This document shows positions 34,276 to 43,666 of a DNA stretch of 64,000 nt, in pieces. This stretch comes from Arthrobacter sp. GMC3 (GTDB lineage: Bacteria; Actinomycetota; Actinomycetes; Actinomycetales; Micrococcaceae). A model generated the notes under the pieces. That model did not search any database, had not been told where the DNA came from, and was given only the letters and a program-made list of their open reading frames with translations. A program made the position numbers and the translations under genes. The stretch's first letter is position 1, and every line of letters begins with the position of its first letter. The stretch is taken from assembly GCF_002929305.1 (NCBI RefSeq), contig NZ_PJIO01000003.1, positions 372,001 through 436,000 on the forward strand, written 5' to 3'.

Positions 34276-35259
34276 CTAGAGTCGGGCGTTGCGCGGTTTC
34301 GGCTGGCACACGGGGCAGCTGTAGGAGGAGCGGTTCATGAATGTGTCCCGTCGGATCCGGGTAGTCAGGCCCACGGCTGCACAGCGCAGGCACGGTTCAC
34401 CCTCGCGTCCATAGGCGTTCAAGGAACGGGAAAAATAGCCCGAGGCGCCATTGACGTTGACATACAGGGAGTCAAAGCTGGTGCCGCCAGCATCCAGCGC
34501 CCTGGACATGACGTCGTGGGCTGCATGGATGATCCGCTCCGTTTCGGGCAGGCGCAAGGTGTCCGTAGGCCTGGCATAGTGCATCTTGGCCGCCCAGAGG
34601 GCCTCGTCCGCGTAGATGTTCCCAATGCCCGAAACCAGCCCCTGATCAAGCAATGCACGTTTGAGTCCCGTCTTGCGGGCGCGCAACTTCTTGTGCAAGG
34701 CCTCGACGGAAAAGTGGGGATCCAATGGGTCCCGGCCAATATGTGCGGCCTCGTCGGGGATCAGGGCCCACGGAGCGGATTCGGCACCGCTCACGGCGGT
34801 TGCGGAGGGCGCCATCGAACAACCCCCGGGTAGCCCGTCCGCCGTCGGCACCAGTGCGGTGACGAACAAGCCACCGAAGATTCGCTGGTCAATAAAGCGC
34901 AGTTCCTCGGGCGCGTCTGGACGGGGTGAAAAGGACAGCCGAACCTTCAGGTGCTTTTCGTGGGGCTGGTCCGGGGATTCCACCAGCAACTGCCCGCTCA
35001 TGCCCAGATGGGCCACCAAGGCCGTGTGCGGCGGTTCGGGGGAAGACGGCGAATCGCTCAGCGGCATCCACAGGAACTTGCCGCGCCGGACCACATCAAG
35101 AACAGTTGTCCCCACAAGGTTGCCACGAAAATCTTCAGTGCCCAACGCGTGCCGGCGGATAGAGCGGGGATCGGGCACCGAGACATCGGTAATGACGCGC
35201 CCCGCGATCCATCGTTCAAGACCGCGCCGGACCACTTCTACCTCGGGAAGTTCGGGCAT
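34276..35259 (-). CDS. mutM: Formamidopyrimidine-DNA glycosylase (Fpg/MutM)
   Basis: A 327-residue base-excision repair enzyme removing 8-oxoguanine and ring-opened purines. It has the catalytic N terminus PELPEVE (Pro2 after Met removal, Glu3), the beta-hairpin lysine in RRGKFLW, the helix-two-turn-helix [19 protein letters not shown], and the C-terminal zinc finger CLRC...CPVC. It is about 30-40 residues longer than usual because of an insertion around residues 145-170 ([20 protein letters not shown]). It is 2 bp after rnc, the standard actinobacterial order. smc should follow but lies 13 kb on. Confidence 0.95.
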   Translation of the reverse strand: MPELPEVEVVRRGLERWIAGRVITDVSVPDPRSIRRHALGTEDFRGNLVGTTVLDVVRRGKFLWMPLSDSPSSPEPPHTALVAHLGMSGQLLVESPDQPHEKHLKVRLSFSPRPDAPEELRFIDQRIFGGLFVTALVPTADGLPGGCSMAPSATAVSGAESAPWALIPDEAAHIGRDPLDPHFSVEALHKKLRARKTGLKRALLDQGLVSGIGNIYADEALWAAKMHYARPTDTLRLPETERIIHAAHDVMSRALDAGGTSFDSLYVNVNGASGYFSRSLNAYGREGEPCLRCAAVGLTTRIRRDTFMNRSSYSCPVCQPKPRNARL

Positions 35260-35261
35260 CG

Positions 35262-36068
35262 CTAGGCTGGTGTCTCGCTGGATGCCGCGGAAGGGACAGC
35301 CGGGGGCCGTGAGCCGGGGGAGGCTCCGACGTCGTGCTTTGAAGTCTTAGAAGTGTTGAAACGCTCTTCGAGCACCAGCCAGCCGGCGGCGGCAGCGGCA
35401 CGCTCGGCCTCCTTCTTGGACGGACCAGTGCCGGTCCCAAAGAAGTTTCCGCCAATCATCAGACGGGCTGTGAAGGACCTGTCGTGATCGGGGCCAACGC
35501 CGGTAATTTCATAGACGATGGAGCCAAGACGGCGGGCGGCAGCGATTTCCTGGATGTTGGTTTTCCAGTCGGTTCCGGCACCAAGGACGTCCGCGTCGGC
35601 CAGCAGCGGACCCACAAGACGCATAACAAGTTCCCGCGCGGTTTCGATTCCGTGGGTGAGGTAGGTGGCTCCGATGAGCGCTTCCATGGTGTCGGCCAGG
35701 ATGGAGGATTTGTTCCGGCCCTTGGTGAGCCGCTCCCCCTGCCCGAGGTAGATGAATTCCCCCACGCCGAGCTCGCGGGCTATGCCAGCCAAGGCGCGGG
35801 TGGAGACCACCGCGGCCCGGCGTTTGGCCAGATCGCCCTCGGGAAGAGTTGGATTGTCCCTGTACAGCGCGTCCGTGACGGAGAACCCCAGGATGGAGTC
35901 TCCGAGGAACTCAAGTCGCTCGTTGGTAGGGATGCCGCCGTTTTCATACGCGTAAGAGCGATGTGTCAGGGCAAGACGAAGCGTCCCGGCATCAATACTG
36001 ACACCGAGACGCTTCAAAAGCTGAAGATGCCCGTCCTCGAGCTTCGAAGTTTGAAGATCAGAGGACAT
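35262..36068 (-). CDS. rnc: Ribonuclease III
   Basis: A 268-residue double-strand-specific RNase that processes rRNA precursors. The signature [12 protein letters not shown] is at residues ~45-56, the second catalytic acidic cluster is in [11 protein letters not shown], and a C-terminal dsRNA-binding domain ends near [21 protein letters not shown] ~30-residue Ser/Pro-rich tail follows. ATG 36068 is favoured over 36083 because AGGAG lies seven bases before it. The 61-bp gap to rpmF contains GTCCGTTCG twice and an AT-rich stretch (GATATTAATATT) that could be a promoter for rnc-mutM. Confidence 0.95.
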   Translation of the reverse strand: MSSDLQTSKLEDGHLQLLKRLGVSIDAGTLRLALTHRSYAYENGGIPTNERLEFLGDSILGFSVTDALYRDNPTLPEGDLAKRRAAVVSTRALAGIARELGVGEFIYLGQGERLTKGRNKSSILADTMEALIGATYLTHGIETARELVMRLVGPLLADADVLGAGTDWKTNIQEIAAARRLGSIVYEITGVGPDHDRSFTARLMIGGNFFGTGTGPSKKEAERAAAAAGWLVLEERFNTSKTSKHDVGASPGSRPPAVPSAASSETPA

Positions 36069-36129
36069 GAGCAGCTCCTGCAAAAATATTAATATCTAAA
36101 CGAACGGACCTGTTGGCCGAACGGACGTC

Positions 36130-36333
36130 TTAGACGTCAGCAACCTTACGGCCCTTGTATTCCAAGAACAGTGCGGTACCGGCTGAGTCGGTAACGACCT
36201 TGGCCTGGTGCGGCAGGCTGTAAACAACCTCGCCGTTTTCGATGGTCTTCACCAGAGCAGGCGCGGTGGCCTTCCACTGGGAACGGCGTGCGCGCGTATT
36301 GGCACGGGACATCTTCCGCTTGGGAACAGCCAC
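36130..36333 (-). CDS. rpmF: 50S ribosomal protein L32
   Basis: A 67-residue basic protein starting [20 protein letters not shown], the hallmark of L32. The start is GTG at 36333. The CxxC zinc pairs of some L32 versions are absent (the C-terminal part reads [14 protein letters not shown]), so this is the zinc-independent form. It follows the DUF177 gene by 57 bp and precedes rnc. Confidence 0.96.
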   Translation of the reverse strand: MAVPKRKMSRANTRARRSQWKATAPALVKTIENGEVVYSLPHQAKVVTDSAGTALFLEYKGRKVADV

Positions 36334-36390
36334 GGCAAACTCTTTTCTCTCGATAACTTATGGGCTCGTGCCCGTAAGTAAAACTTTTTG

Positions 36391-36957
36391 CTAGTCTTCT
36401 TCGCCGGTAAAGCCCTGTAGGGCAGCCCACCGAGGATCTGAGACCTCGTGGTGGTGCCCCGGCTCATCTGCAAGGTGTATTCCACATTCGGAACACAGAC
36501 CCTCACAGTCTTCCCGGCACACCGGCTGGAACGGCAGGGCGGTTACCACTGCGTCCCGCAACACCGGTTCAAGATCGATAGAATCGTGCTCGACCCAACG
36601 TTGCTGATCTTCTTCTTGTTCAAGGAAGTCCGCGGGCGGTTCCTCGTAGAAGAAAAGTTCTTGCACATCAACTTCAAGTTCATCCTCGAAGGTTTCCAAG
36701 CATCGGGAGCATTCGCCTGTCACTTCGACAAGCACACTACCCGAGACCAAGATACCTTCATGGACTGACTCAAAACGGAGTTCCAGATCCAATTCGGTTC
36801 CGGGCGTCACGCTGATGAGCGGGGTACCAAACTGCTCTGGTACAGGTATACGTTCAACGAAGGAGCGCATGTTGCCCGGGCTTCGCCCAAGCTCCCTGAT
36901 ACCAATGGTAAGGGGCGTGCCATGGTTGGACTTGTTGCCCAACGTGGTTGCGCTAAT
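36391..36957 (-). CDS. DUF177/YceD family protein (cysteine-containing, L32-linked)
   Basis: A ~188-residue protein always found next to rpmF and implicated in 23S rRNA maturation in plants and bacteria. ELGRSPGNMRSFVERIPVPE opens the conserved part. EVTGECSRCLETFEDELEVD is the DUF177 core, and CREDCEGLCSECGIHLADEP is the cysteine-rich end. The start is unclear. A good promoter at 36992-37020 rules out the ATG at 37041. AGGAG at 36967-36963 is five bases from an ATT codon at 36957, whereas the first TTG (36942) is 20 bases away. ATT is proposed; translation from 36942 is the alternative. Confidence 0.88.
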   Translation of the reverse strand: MSATTLGNKSNHGTPLTIGIRELGRSPGNMRSFVERIPVPEQFGTPLISVTPGTELDLELRFESVHEGILVSGSVLVEVTGECSRCLETFEDELEVDVQELFFYEEPPADFLEQEEDQQRWVEHDSIDLEPVLRDAVVTALPFQPVCREDCEGLCSECGIHLADEPGHHHEVSDPRWAALQGFTGEED

Positions 36958-36991
36958 GAGAACTCCTGAGTGAACATATGACCGACGCACT

Positions 36992-37020
36992 ATCTTAGCC
37001 CGAATAATCACAGGCTTCAA
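36992..37020 (-). promoter_or_regulatory. Promoter for DUF177-rpmF
   Basis: On the minus strand TTGAAG (37020-37015), 17 bp, TAAGAT (36997-36992) is a good sigma70-type promoter. A transcript would start near 36985, only ~28 nt before the AGGAG-ATT start of the DUF177 gene. Confidence 0.65.
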
Positions 37021-37206
37021 AACGAGCGGTACCAAAGCCAATTCGGCCTTAGTCAGTCTACGACAGTTAGCACTTGATCGTCGACTCCATCGCGCCGGGT
37101 TGCAGGTGATGTAACTCTCATGGCGTACGACGGCGGCGGCCCCCTTGCACTTTTGCCTGCCGGAGGGCCCCTATGCGGGCGCAGGGATTCCCAGCATAGT
37201 GGGTTT

Positions 37207-37923
37207 ATGAGGCTTCCCGTGTTCGTCCCCGAGTGGCAAATTGGCTCCCGCGACATTGCCGAGCCCAGCGTGGGAGCACCCTTCCGCCAGGTGTTGATCT
37301 TTTACACTGACGACAGTAACCCTGCGGCCCACTATGGCTGCTTTGGGCAGGAAATCACCTTTGCAGCCCTGGCAATCCCACTGACCGAACACCCCGGTGG
37401 TGTGATGGGCGCTTTTCCGACCGAACTTCGCTGCGCGGACTTCTCCCTGTATTGGGATGCACCTCATCCTGTCAACGGAGAGGACACTTTCACGGGGATC
37501 GTCACCACCAACGGCGACGGTGCGGCACCGGCGGGTTTCCCCAAGGCCCACGGGAGCGTGTATTCCTTGGCCATGGCGTCGCTGCTCTACGCGAGCGCAT
37601 ACGCCGGCAGCCGGGCCTGGGCGCCTGCTCCCGGCAGGCAGCAGAGATTCCGTTCCGTAGACAGTTATCCCCCGTGGCGTCCTTCCGCGGATTCGCTGGC
37701 ATCGCCGCAGTGGAAGGTCACCGGCGTCGTGGTTACCCTCGACACAGCGGTCCTACCGGATGTGAATAAGTCGGCCGCCAGCAATTCCCGGGTCGTTGAA
37801 GTTGCCGAACCAGCCATACCCACGGCTTCCACCGCGGAACCGGGCGTCGGCTGGTTCGCTTATGCCCCCTTGGCTAGGGCAATATTCCGGCCAAATCCAC
37901 CCGAGGGTCAGACCGACGGCTGA
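37207..37923 (+). CDS. Hypothetical protein
   Basis: A 238-residue protein I do not recognise. It begins MRLPVFVPEWQIGSRDIAEP and contains YTDDSNPAAHYGCFGQEITF, a valine-rich strand WKVTGVVVTLDTAVLP near residue 180, and no signal peptide or clear membrane segment. Codon use and third-position GC match the neighbours, supporting a real gene. The ATG at 37207 has no Shine-Dalgarno; CATAGT lies six bases before it, so the message may be leaderless. An in-frame ATG at 37120 is possible. It is divergent from the DUF177-rpmF operon and its function is unknown. Confidence 0.65.
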   Translation: MRLPVFVPEWQIGSRDIAEPSVGAPFRQVLIFYTDDSNPAAHYGCFGQEITFAALAIPLTEHPGGVMGAFPTELRCADFSLYWDAPHPVNGEDTFTGIVTTNGDGAAPAGFPKAHGSVYSLAMASLLYASAYAGSRAWAPAPGRQQRFRSVDSYPPWRPSADSLASPQWKVTGVVVTLDTAVLPDVNKSAASNSRVVEVAEPAIPTASTAEPGVGWFAYAPLARAIFRPNPPEGQTDG

Positions 37924-38034
37924 CGCGCGTCCTCTTATGCGCCGCCGTCGTCACGGGCGCGGAGCAGAACATTGTCATGCGCCGCCGTCGGCATGAGCGT
38001 GGCGCATAACAGGACAGCGCTGCGGTGTGAGACG

Positions 38035-38550
38035 CTAACGTTTCGGCGGGACTATCTGGACGGGTCGGGTGTCCGGTCCCACGTCCCCTTGCAGGCGCCG
38101 GAGCACCGCGCGAGGGACAAAATCGGAGACGTCCCCGCCCAGGGTGTGCACTTCCTTGATCAGGGTAGAGGACAGGTGTAGGTAGCGGCTGTCCCCCGGC
38201 AGGAAAACGGTCTCCACGCCCGAAAGCTGACGGTTCATGGTGGCCATCGGCAGCTCGTAATCAAAATCTGAGGATGACCGCAACCCCTTCACGATGGCGG
38301 AGACCCCGCGTGCGTGGCAGTAGTCGGTGAGCAGCCCCTCACCCATTGCCTCAACGGTGATCCCCGACAGTGCGGCGAAGGTGGTTCTGGCCATTTCCAG
38401 GCGCTCGTTCAAGGAGAACCGGTACTTCTTGGCATAGTTGGTGGAAATCGCCACGATGACCTCGTCAAAAAGACCGGAGGCTCGGGTAATCACCTCAATG
38501 TGTCCCTTGTGGATGGGGTCGAATGATCCTGGGCATACCGCGCGTCGCAT
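38035..38550 (-). CDS. coaD: Pantetheine-phosphate adenylyltransferase
   Basis: A 171-residue enzyme for the fourth step of CoA synthesis (4'-phosphopantetheine + ATP to dephospho-CoA). The nucleotidyltransferase motif HIKGH-type is present as CPGSFDPIHKGHIEVITRA, with IVKGLRSSSDFDYELPMATM (residues ~90-110) and the ISSTxIR-like LSSTLIKEV in the C-terminal third. ATG 38550 gives the usual MRRAVCPGSF start; a GTG two codons earlier is possible. In many actinobacteria coaD directly follows rsmD; here five accessory genes (38756-43466) lie between. Confidence 0.96.
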   Translation of the reverse strand: MRRAVCPGSFDPIHKGHIEVITRASGLFDEVIVAISTNYAKKYRFSLNERLEMARTTFAALSGITVEAMGEGLLTDYCHARGVSAIVKGLRSSSDFDYELPMATMNRQLSGVETVFLPGDSRYLHLSSTLIKEVHTLGGDVSDFVPRAVLRRLQGDVGPDTRPVQIVPPKR

Positions 38551-38755
38551 ACTCACGAATCTAACCGATCATTTGCCGCCCATGCGGCTGTTTTGGGGTA
38601 TGTCACTCATGTTCCAAGGTGTACTGGCGGGTAACTGCCCTTCTGGCTAGGGCCAGGCGGTGGTGGCCGGTAACGTATTGACGGTCGGCAACGGCATGGA
38701 TCAACTCACCGCACGCTTGGCATGGCCCAAGCGCTTGGTTCTCTAAGGAGCAGTA

Positions 38756-39952
38756 ATGTCCCACCCGTGGCAACGTACCGCCAAAGGTGCCAACTTGTTG
38801 GGGCCGGATGGCTCCCTGGCCGTCACCATTTTTGAGGAAATCACCACGCTGGCCAACCGCCACAACGCCATCAACTTAGGGCAGGGCTTCCCCGACGAGG
38901 ACGGACCGGCCGAGCTGAGCCGCATCGCACAGCGGGCCATTGCCGACGGCCACAACCAATACGCGCCGGGCAAAGGGATCCTTGACCTGCGGCAGGCCGT
39001 GTCCGAACACCAAGAACGCTTCTATGGGCTGACGCCGGACCCCGAATCCGAGGTCATCATCAGCACCGGTGCCACCGAGGCCATCGCCTCGGCCATCCTG
39101 TCGCTAACCGATGTTGGCGACGAGGTACTTACCTTTGAGCCGTTCTATGATTCTTACGGCGCCATGATCGGCCTCAGCGGGGCCACCCACACCACCGCTC
39201 CCCTGCTGGCTCCGGACTTCATGCCGGATCTGGCGACGCTGGAAAACAGCTTCAGTCCGCGCACCAAAATGGTCATCATCAACAACCCGCATAACCCCAC
39301 CGGCGCCGTTTTCCCGGTTGAGGTCCTGCGCGAAGTGGTTCGCCTGGCCACCAAGTACGACGCCGTTATCCTCACCGACGAGGTCTACGAACACCTCACC
39401 TTTGGTGTCCGCCATATCCCTATCGCCACTCTGCCCGGGGCCGCGGAACGCACCCTGACCATTTCCTCCGCTGGCAAGACATTTTCCTTCACCGGCTGGA
39501 AGATCGGCTGGCTCTCGGGACCGGCCGAGCTCGTGGCCGCGGCCCGGACAGTCAAGCAGTTCCTGAGCTATTCCTCGGGCACGCCGTTCCAGACCGCCAT
39601 TGCCGCCGGACTGCGCATGGAGCAGAGCTTCTTCACGGAGACAGCGAAAACACTGCAACGCAAGCGCGACATTCTCAGTGAGGGCCTGCGCGCCGCCGGC
39701 CTAGACGTGCTCACTCCGCAAGGAACCTACTTCGTCAACGTCGACACCGCCCGTTTGGGTATCACCGACGCCACGGCGCTGGCACGGCGACTGCCGGAAT
39801 TGATTGGTGTCGCAGCCATCCCGGTCCCGGTCTTTTGCCATCCGGAAGGCGCCCACAGAACCCGGTCATTGCTCCGGTTCGCCTTCTGCAAAAAGGTTTC
39901 ACTCCTGGAAGAGGCCGCGGAACGGCTCGCAACACTGCAGGACAAACTCTGA
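38756..39952 (+). CDS. Pyridoxal-phosphate aminotransferase, class I/II (methionine/kynurenine-type)
   Basis: A 398-residue fold-type I aminotransferase. INLGQGFPDEDGP marks the N terminus, INNPHNPTGAVFP the substrate/cofactor region, DEVYEHL carries Asp208, and the PLP lysine is Lys241 in SSAGKTFSFTGWKIGW. RFAFCKK near the C terminus holds the carboxylate-binding arginine. The sequence resembles YbdL/kynurenine aminotransferase-like enzymes acting on methionine or aromatic amino acids; the exact substrate is not fixed. AAGGAG lies eight bases before ATG 38756. Its stop shares a base with the next start (TGATG). Confidence 0.88.
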   Translation: MSHPWQRTAKGANLLGPDGSLAVTIFEEITTLANRHNAINLGQGFPDEDGPAELSRIAQRAIADGHNQYAPGKGILDLRQAVSEHQERFYGLTPDPESEVIISTGATEAIASAILSLTDVGDEVLTFEPFYDSYGAMIGLSGATHTTAPLLAPDFMPDLATLENSFSPRTKMVIINNPHNPTGAVFPVEVLREVVRLATKYDAVILTDEVYEHLTFGVRHIPIATLPGAAERTLTISSAGKTFSFTGWKIGWLSGPAELVAAARTVKQFLSYSSGTPFQTAIAAGLRMEQSFFTETAKTLQRKRDILSEGLRAAGLDVLTPQGTYFVNVDTARLGITDATALARRLPELIGVAAIPVPVFCHPEGAHRTRSLLRFAFCKKVSLLEEAAERLATLQDKL

Positions 39953-40725
39953 TGGCGCTGGCCAGCAGGTTTCTGCGGACTAGCGGTGTCCACGCCACCA
40001 TCGATCCGGATCCGTGGCACGATGACGCCTTTGTCTTGAGCATTGACAACGCCGAGCAGTCACAGGTAAACGTGGCCCACCCCGAGGACGTTTTCTACGA
40101 GTATCTTCGCCGAATCGCCAACACCGTGGACCTTCTCAAGCCTGCCGGCGAGCCCATCACAGCCCTGCACCTGGGCGCGGGGGCCCTGACCCTGGCCCGT
40201 TACATTCAAGCAACCCGGCCGGGGTCCATCCAGCACGCCGTGGAACTGGAGCGCGAACTGCTCGACTTCGTGCTCGAACACCTGCCCATGCCGTCCGGCA
40301 CACTGCTGAGCAGCCATGTGGGTGACGCCCGCGAAGCCCTGGGCGAGCTTCCCTCGGGACTCAAGTTCGACGTCGTTATTCTGGACATTTTCAGCGGACC
40401 CGACGCGCCTGCCCACTTGGCGTGTGCCGACTTTTACCGTGAGGCCGCGGCCGTGCTGGCACCTGGGGGGATCCTGGCCGTCAACGTTGGCGACGAGCCC
40501 GGTTTCACACTCGTCACGAGCCAAACTCTCGCTCTGCAGCAGGCCATGGCCCATGTGGCGGCTTACGGGACCAGCAACCTATTCACCCGCAGGTTTCCGG
40601 GCAATATTATCCTGCTGGGCAGTGCCGAACCCTGGGCACAGGGCTGGAAGCAGTCGCTGCTGGCGGCCGGACCCCACCCGGCCACGGTGCTGACTGGGGT
40701 GGAACTGGACGAACTGACCCGTTAG
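39952..40725 (+). CDS. Spermidine synthase-like protein
   Basis: A 257-residue Rossmann methyltransferase-fold protein of the polyamine-synthase group. ALHLGAGALTLARYIQATRP is the cofactor loop, QHAVELERELLDFV the acidic strand-2 end, GDAREALGELPSGLKFDVVI and LDIFSGPDAP the region that holds the catalytic Asp in spermidine synthases. True enzymes read DGG/D-x-x-D there; this one has DIFSGPDAP, so polyamine activity is doubtful. It is translationally coupled (TGATG) to the aminotransferase. Its end overlaps the convergent oxidoreductase gene by 4 nt. Confidence 0.8.
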   Translation: MALASRFLRTSGVHATIDPDPWHDDAFVLSIDNAEQSQVNVAHPEDVFYEYLRRIANTVDLLKPAGEPITALHLGAGALTLARYIQATRPGSIQHAVELERELLDFVLEHLPMPSGTLLSSHVGDAREALGELPSGLKFDVVILDIFSGPDAPAHLACADFYREAAAVLAPGGILAVNVGDEPGFTLVTSQTLALQQAMAHVAAYGTSNLFTRRFPGNIILLGSAEPWAQGWKQSLLAAGPHPATVLTGVELDELTR

Positions 40726-41750
40726 CTGCCACCCTCCAGGAGTGCCAGGACAGTAGCCGCCGAAAAGTCCACGACCTGCCCGGTCCTGATGGATTCGGCG
40801 GCTGCCTCGGCTAGGGCTACTGCCATGACGCCGTCCAACGGGCCGACCCGGGCATGCTCCCCCGACACCCTCGCCGCGGCAAATTCCGCGTTTTGCAGGG
40901 TGTACGGACTATTGGCAGGTGTCAGCTCGGGCAGATAACCGGCAGGCTCCGCGGGGTCAGGGGCATCACCGGCCGGGTCCGGCGAGGCGTAGATGATGGT
41001 GCCATCGTGGGCCTCCACAACGATGCTGGTGCTGAATGCCTGCGCGTCTGGCCCCCATTCGCCCTGCAAGTGGCTGAGGGCACCATTCTGATGCATGAGG
41101 ACAACTCGTGCCGTGACGGGGCGCGGCACCATCCCGTCAATGCTCGGCGGATCCTGGACGGCGTGGACCTTCTGGACGTCACCGGCCAACCATCGGGCCT
41201 GGTCGATGTCGTGGATCATTTGGTCACGGACGATCCCGCCGCCACGTTGCTCGTCGAAGAACCACGATCCCGCCGCTGGCGCAGCACTGCCACGGCTCAG
41301 GCGAAGAACCGCTGGCGAACCGGCCAGACCCAGATCTTGTTGGGCACGCTCGGCCAGCTGCTCATAGACGGCCACGTACTCGGGGAAGAAACGCACCACG
41401 TGGGCCGGAAAGAGCCGCACTCCAGCGGCACGGGCCGCGTTGGCAATCTCAGCCGCTCGGGCAGTGCTTTCCGCCAGTGGTTTCTCGCAGATCACGTCCT
41501 TGCCAGCCCCGATGGCCGCCATCGCGTAGGCGTAGTGGCTGGGTGTGGGCGTCAGGATGCTGACCATGTCTGAGCGGTCCAGCAGTTCCTGAAGCGACTG
41601 CGCCTCATCGACGCCGTAGTGGCGCACCAGTTCAGCGGCACCAGAGCGCGAATACACGCTGACTCTGGCGCCCAGTTGCTGCCAACCGGCGATATGCACG
41701 CCAGCAATACCGCCGGCACCAATGATGCCGACCCGAAGTTGCCCGGACAT
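40722..41750 (-). CDS. Gfo/Idh/MocA family oxidoreductase
   Basis: A 342-residue NAD(P)-dependent oxidoreductase. The N-terminal Rossmann loop is VGIIGAGGIAGVHIAGWQQ; the family motif EKPLA (residues ~95) carries the conserved lysine. The C-terminal domain contains GGGIVRDQMIHDIDQARWLA, with the conserved DxxxHDID-type histidine. Such enzymes oxidise or isomerise sugars and inositols. The substrate is unknown; no sugar transporter is adjacent. It is convergent with the spermidine synthase-like gene and lies 77 bp downstream of the NfeD-like gene, on the same strand. Confidence 0.88.
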   Translation of the reverse strand: MSGQLRVGIIGAGGIAGVHIAGWQQLGARVSVYSRSGAAELVRHYGVDEAQSLQELLDRSDMVSILTPTPSHYAYAMAAIGAGKDVICEKPLAESTARAAEIANAARAAGVRLFPAHVVRFFPEYVAVYEQLAERAQQDLGLAGSPAVLRLSRGSAAPAAGSWFFDEQRGGGIVRDQMIHDIDQARWLAGDVQKVHAVQDPPSIDGMVPRPVTARVVLMHQNGALSHLQGEWGPDAQAFSTSIVVEAHDGTIIYASPDPAGDAPDPAEPAGYLPELTPANSPYTLQNAEFAAARVSGEHARVGPLDGVMAVALAEAAAESIRTGQVVDFSAATVLALLEGGS

Positions 41751-41827
41751 AGTTCCCCATCGTTACGCGATCGTGGATGTTCCCTGCCAGCATACTGTGA
41801 CCGCACTCTCACGGCTCGCGATGGCGC

Positions 41828-42070
41828 TCACTCGTCGTGTTTGAGAAACTCCGGCATGGCTTCGACGTAGACCATCTGTGGCGCCTCAAAATACATCACT
41901 AGGACTCGCTCACCCACGGGATAGAAGCTCCGCCCGTCATAGGGCCGGGCCATGAACGCACTCGTTCCACCCTGAAAGGCCAGCATGACCTCGCCGAGGG
42001 TGTCCGGCCCGATCATGCCCGTGACGCGGCCGATCTTTCCCGTCAGGCTCCTGTCGAAATCCCTACGCAT
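41828..42070 (-). CDS. Small NfeD-like (OB-fold) partner of flotillin
   Basis: An 80-residue soluble protein: GKIGRVTGMIGPDTLGEVML opens a beta-barrel-like domain and PVGERVLVMYFEAPQMVYVE closes it, the pattern of the NfeD C-terminal OB-fold without membrane segments. ATG 42070 lies inside the end of the flotillin gene (8-nt overlap), so the two are coupled. NfeD-like proteins commonly accompany SPFH/flotillin proteins in membrane microdomain assembly; that pairing is the main basis for the call. Confidence 0.72.
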   Translation of the reverse strand: MRRDFDRSLTGKIGRVTGMIGPDTLGEVMLAFQGGTSAFMARPYDGRSFYPVGERVLVMYFEAPQMVYVEAMPEFLKHDE

Positions 42071-43466
42071 GGGGCGTTTCCGGAGGAAGCGGCGCGGACG
42101 TCTTGCCGTTCTTGAGCGCGTGCGTCAGGGCCGGAAGGTAGTTGCCCACCTGTGAGAGGATGCCACCCACCATGTTGTTGATTCCCTCACCACCGTTGAG
42201 CACCGTCAGTTGCCCCACATGGGCGAAGGGTTCCGCGGCAGCTGCCACAATGGCTGGCATGTTTTCGGCCAGTTGCTGGCTGATGACCGCCTCCTGGTTG
42301 GTTCCCAGCGCCTCGGCCCGGGCCTTGATACCTTCCGCCTCGGCCAGCGCCTTGGCCTTGATGGCCGACGCCGCGGCGTCACCACGTGCCTTGGTCGCAG
42401 CGGCCTCCGCCTCACCTGTGACCCTTGTGGCTCCGGCAGTAGCCGCGGCCGCCGTCGCATTGGCCTGCGCCTCAAGTTCGGTCTTACGGGCTCGGGCCTC
42501 GGCGGCACTAATGTCGGCTGCCTTTTGTGCCTCGGCCTCGGTCCTTTGGGCGTAGGCCTTCGCATCGGCCGGCTTGCGGACAGTGGTTTGCAGCTTTTGC
42601 TCCTCGCGGTCAGCCTCCAGCTTGGCCACCTGGGTTTCCTGCACCACCACCTGCTGGCGGGCGCTTGCGTCTGCCAACGGACCAGCCTGGGCGGCGTTGG
42701 CTTTGGCCGTTTCCGCATTTGCGCGTGCCGCCGATTGCCGGATCGCGGAGATGCTTTGCGCGTCGGCGATAAGCGAGGCCGCCTCGGCTTCCTTTTCTGC
42801 CGCTTCACGGTTTCTTGTTGCCTCGGCGATACGTGCCTCCATCACCACCTGGGCGATATGGGGTTTCGCCAGGTTCTGGATGTAGCCGGTGGGATCTTCC
42901 AGATCCTTGATCTGCAGGGAATCGACCACCAACCCCAGTTTCTCCATTTCAATGCCACTGGCACTGCGCACCTGGGAGGCGAGCTTGTCGCGTTCGCGAA
43001 TAATTTCTTCCACCGTCATGCTGCCGATGATGGAGCGCAGGTGGCCCTCAAAGACGTTGTAGACCTGGCTTTCCATCTTTGGCTGCTGCCCCAGGAACCG
43101 CCGGGCGGCGTTGGCGATGAACGGCGTCGAGTCCCCAATCTTGAAGATGACAACACCCTGGACCACCACCTGAATACCCTGAGAGGTCACGCAGTTGACC
43201 TGCAGTTCGGTCTCGTTCAGTGTCAGGGACAGCGCTCGCACGGTTTGCAGGCCGGGGATGACGAAGGCACCCTTGCCGGTGACGATCTTGAAGTCCATGC
43301 CGTCCGTGGTGCCCACATTGCCGCGGGTGAACCCGGAGATGATCAGGGCTTCGTTAGGTTCGGCCACCTGCCACATCATTTTCACAGCGCCCCGGACCAG
43401 GAAAATGACGATCACCGCGGCAATGACCAAGACAATGAGCGGAATGAAAGGCGCTATGTATTGCAT
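42063..43466 (-). CDS. SPFH/flotillin family protein
   Basis: A 467-residue membrane-associated scaffold protein. One N-terminal membrane segment (PFIPLIVLVIAAVIVIFLV) is followed by the SPFH domain (residues ~30-210: NEALIISGFTRGNVGTTDG, GSMTVEEIIRERDKLASQVR, SASGIEMEKLGLVVDSLQIK). A long Ala/Glu/Lys-rich coiled coil (~210-400) and a hydrophobic C-terminal tail (GGEGINNMVGGILSQVGNYL) complete it. Flotillins organise membrane microdomains and oligomerise through the coiled coil. AAGGAC precedes ATG 43466 by seven bases. The NfeD-like gene follows with an overlap. The pair sits between rsmD and coaD. Confidence 0.92.
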   Translation of the reverse strand: MQYIAPFIPLIVLVIAAVIVIFLVRGAVKMMWQVAEPNEALIISGFTRGNVGTTDGMDFKIVTGKGAFVIPGLQTVRALSLTLNETELQVNCVTSQGIQVVVQGVVIFKIGDSTPFIANAARRFLGQQPKMESQVYNVFEGHLRSIIGSMTVEEIIRERDKLASQVRSASGIEMEKLGLVVDSLQIKDLEDPTGYIQNLAKPHIAQVVMEARIAEATRNREAAEKEAEAASLIADAQSISAIRQSAARANAETAKANAAQAGPLADASARQQVVVQETQVAKLEADREEQKLQTTVRKPADAKAYAQRTEAEAQKAADISAAEARARKTELEAQANATAAAATAGATRVTGEAEAAATKARGDAAASAIKAKALAEAEGIKARAEALGTNQEAVISQQLAENMPAIVAAAAEPFAHVGQLTVLNGGEGINNMVGGILSQVGNYLPALTHALKNGKTSAPLPPETPHA

Positions 43467-43666
43467 GACCTAAGTCCTTATCAAAGAAGAGGAATGGTCG
43501 TAGCGGTACACCCCTGCCCCATCCGGGACGATCTCAACGGCCTGATTATGAAGTTATGGAACACTGGTCCGGAACGCCCGCCACGCGGTGATTCCTATTT
43601 ACTAAAATACTCGCCATTTCTTTGCGTGGACTGGGTATTCGGGTAGTAGTTCCCCGGGCAGTAGTG

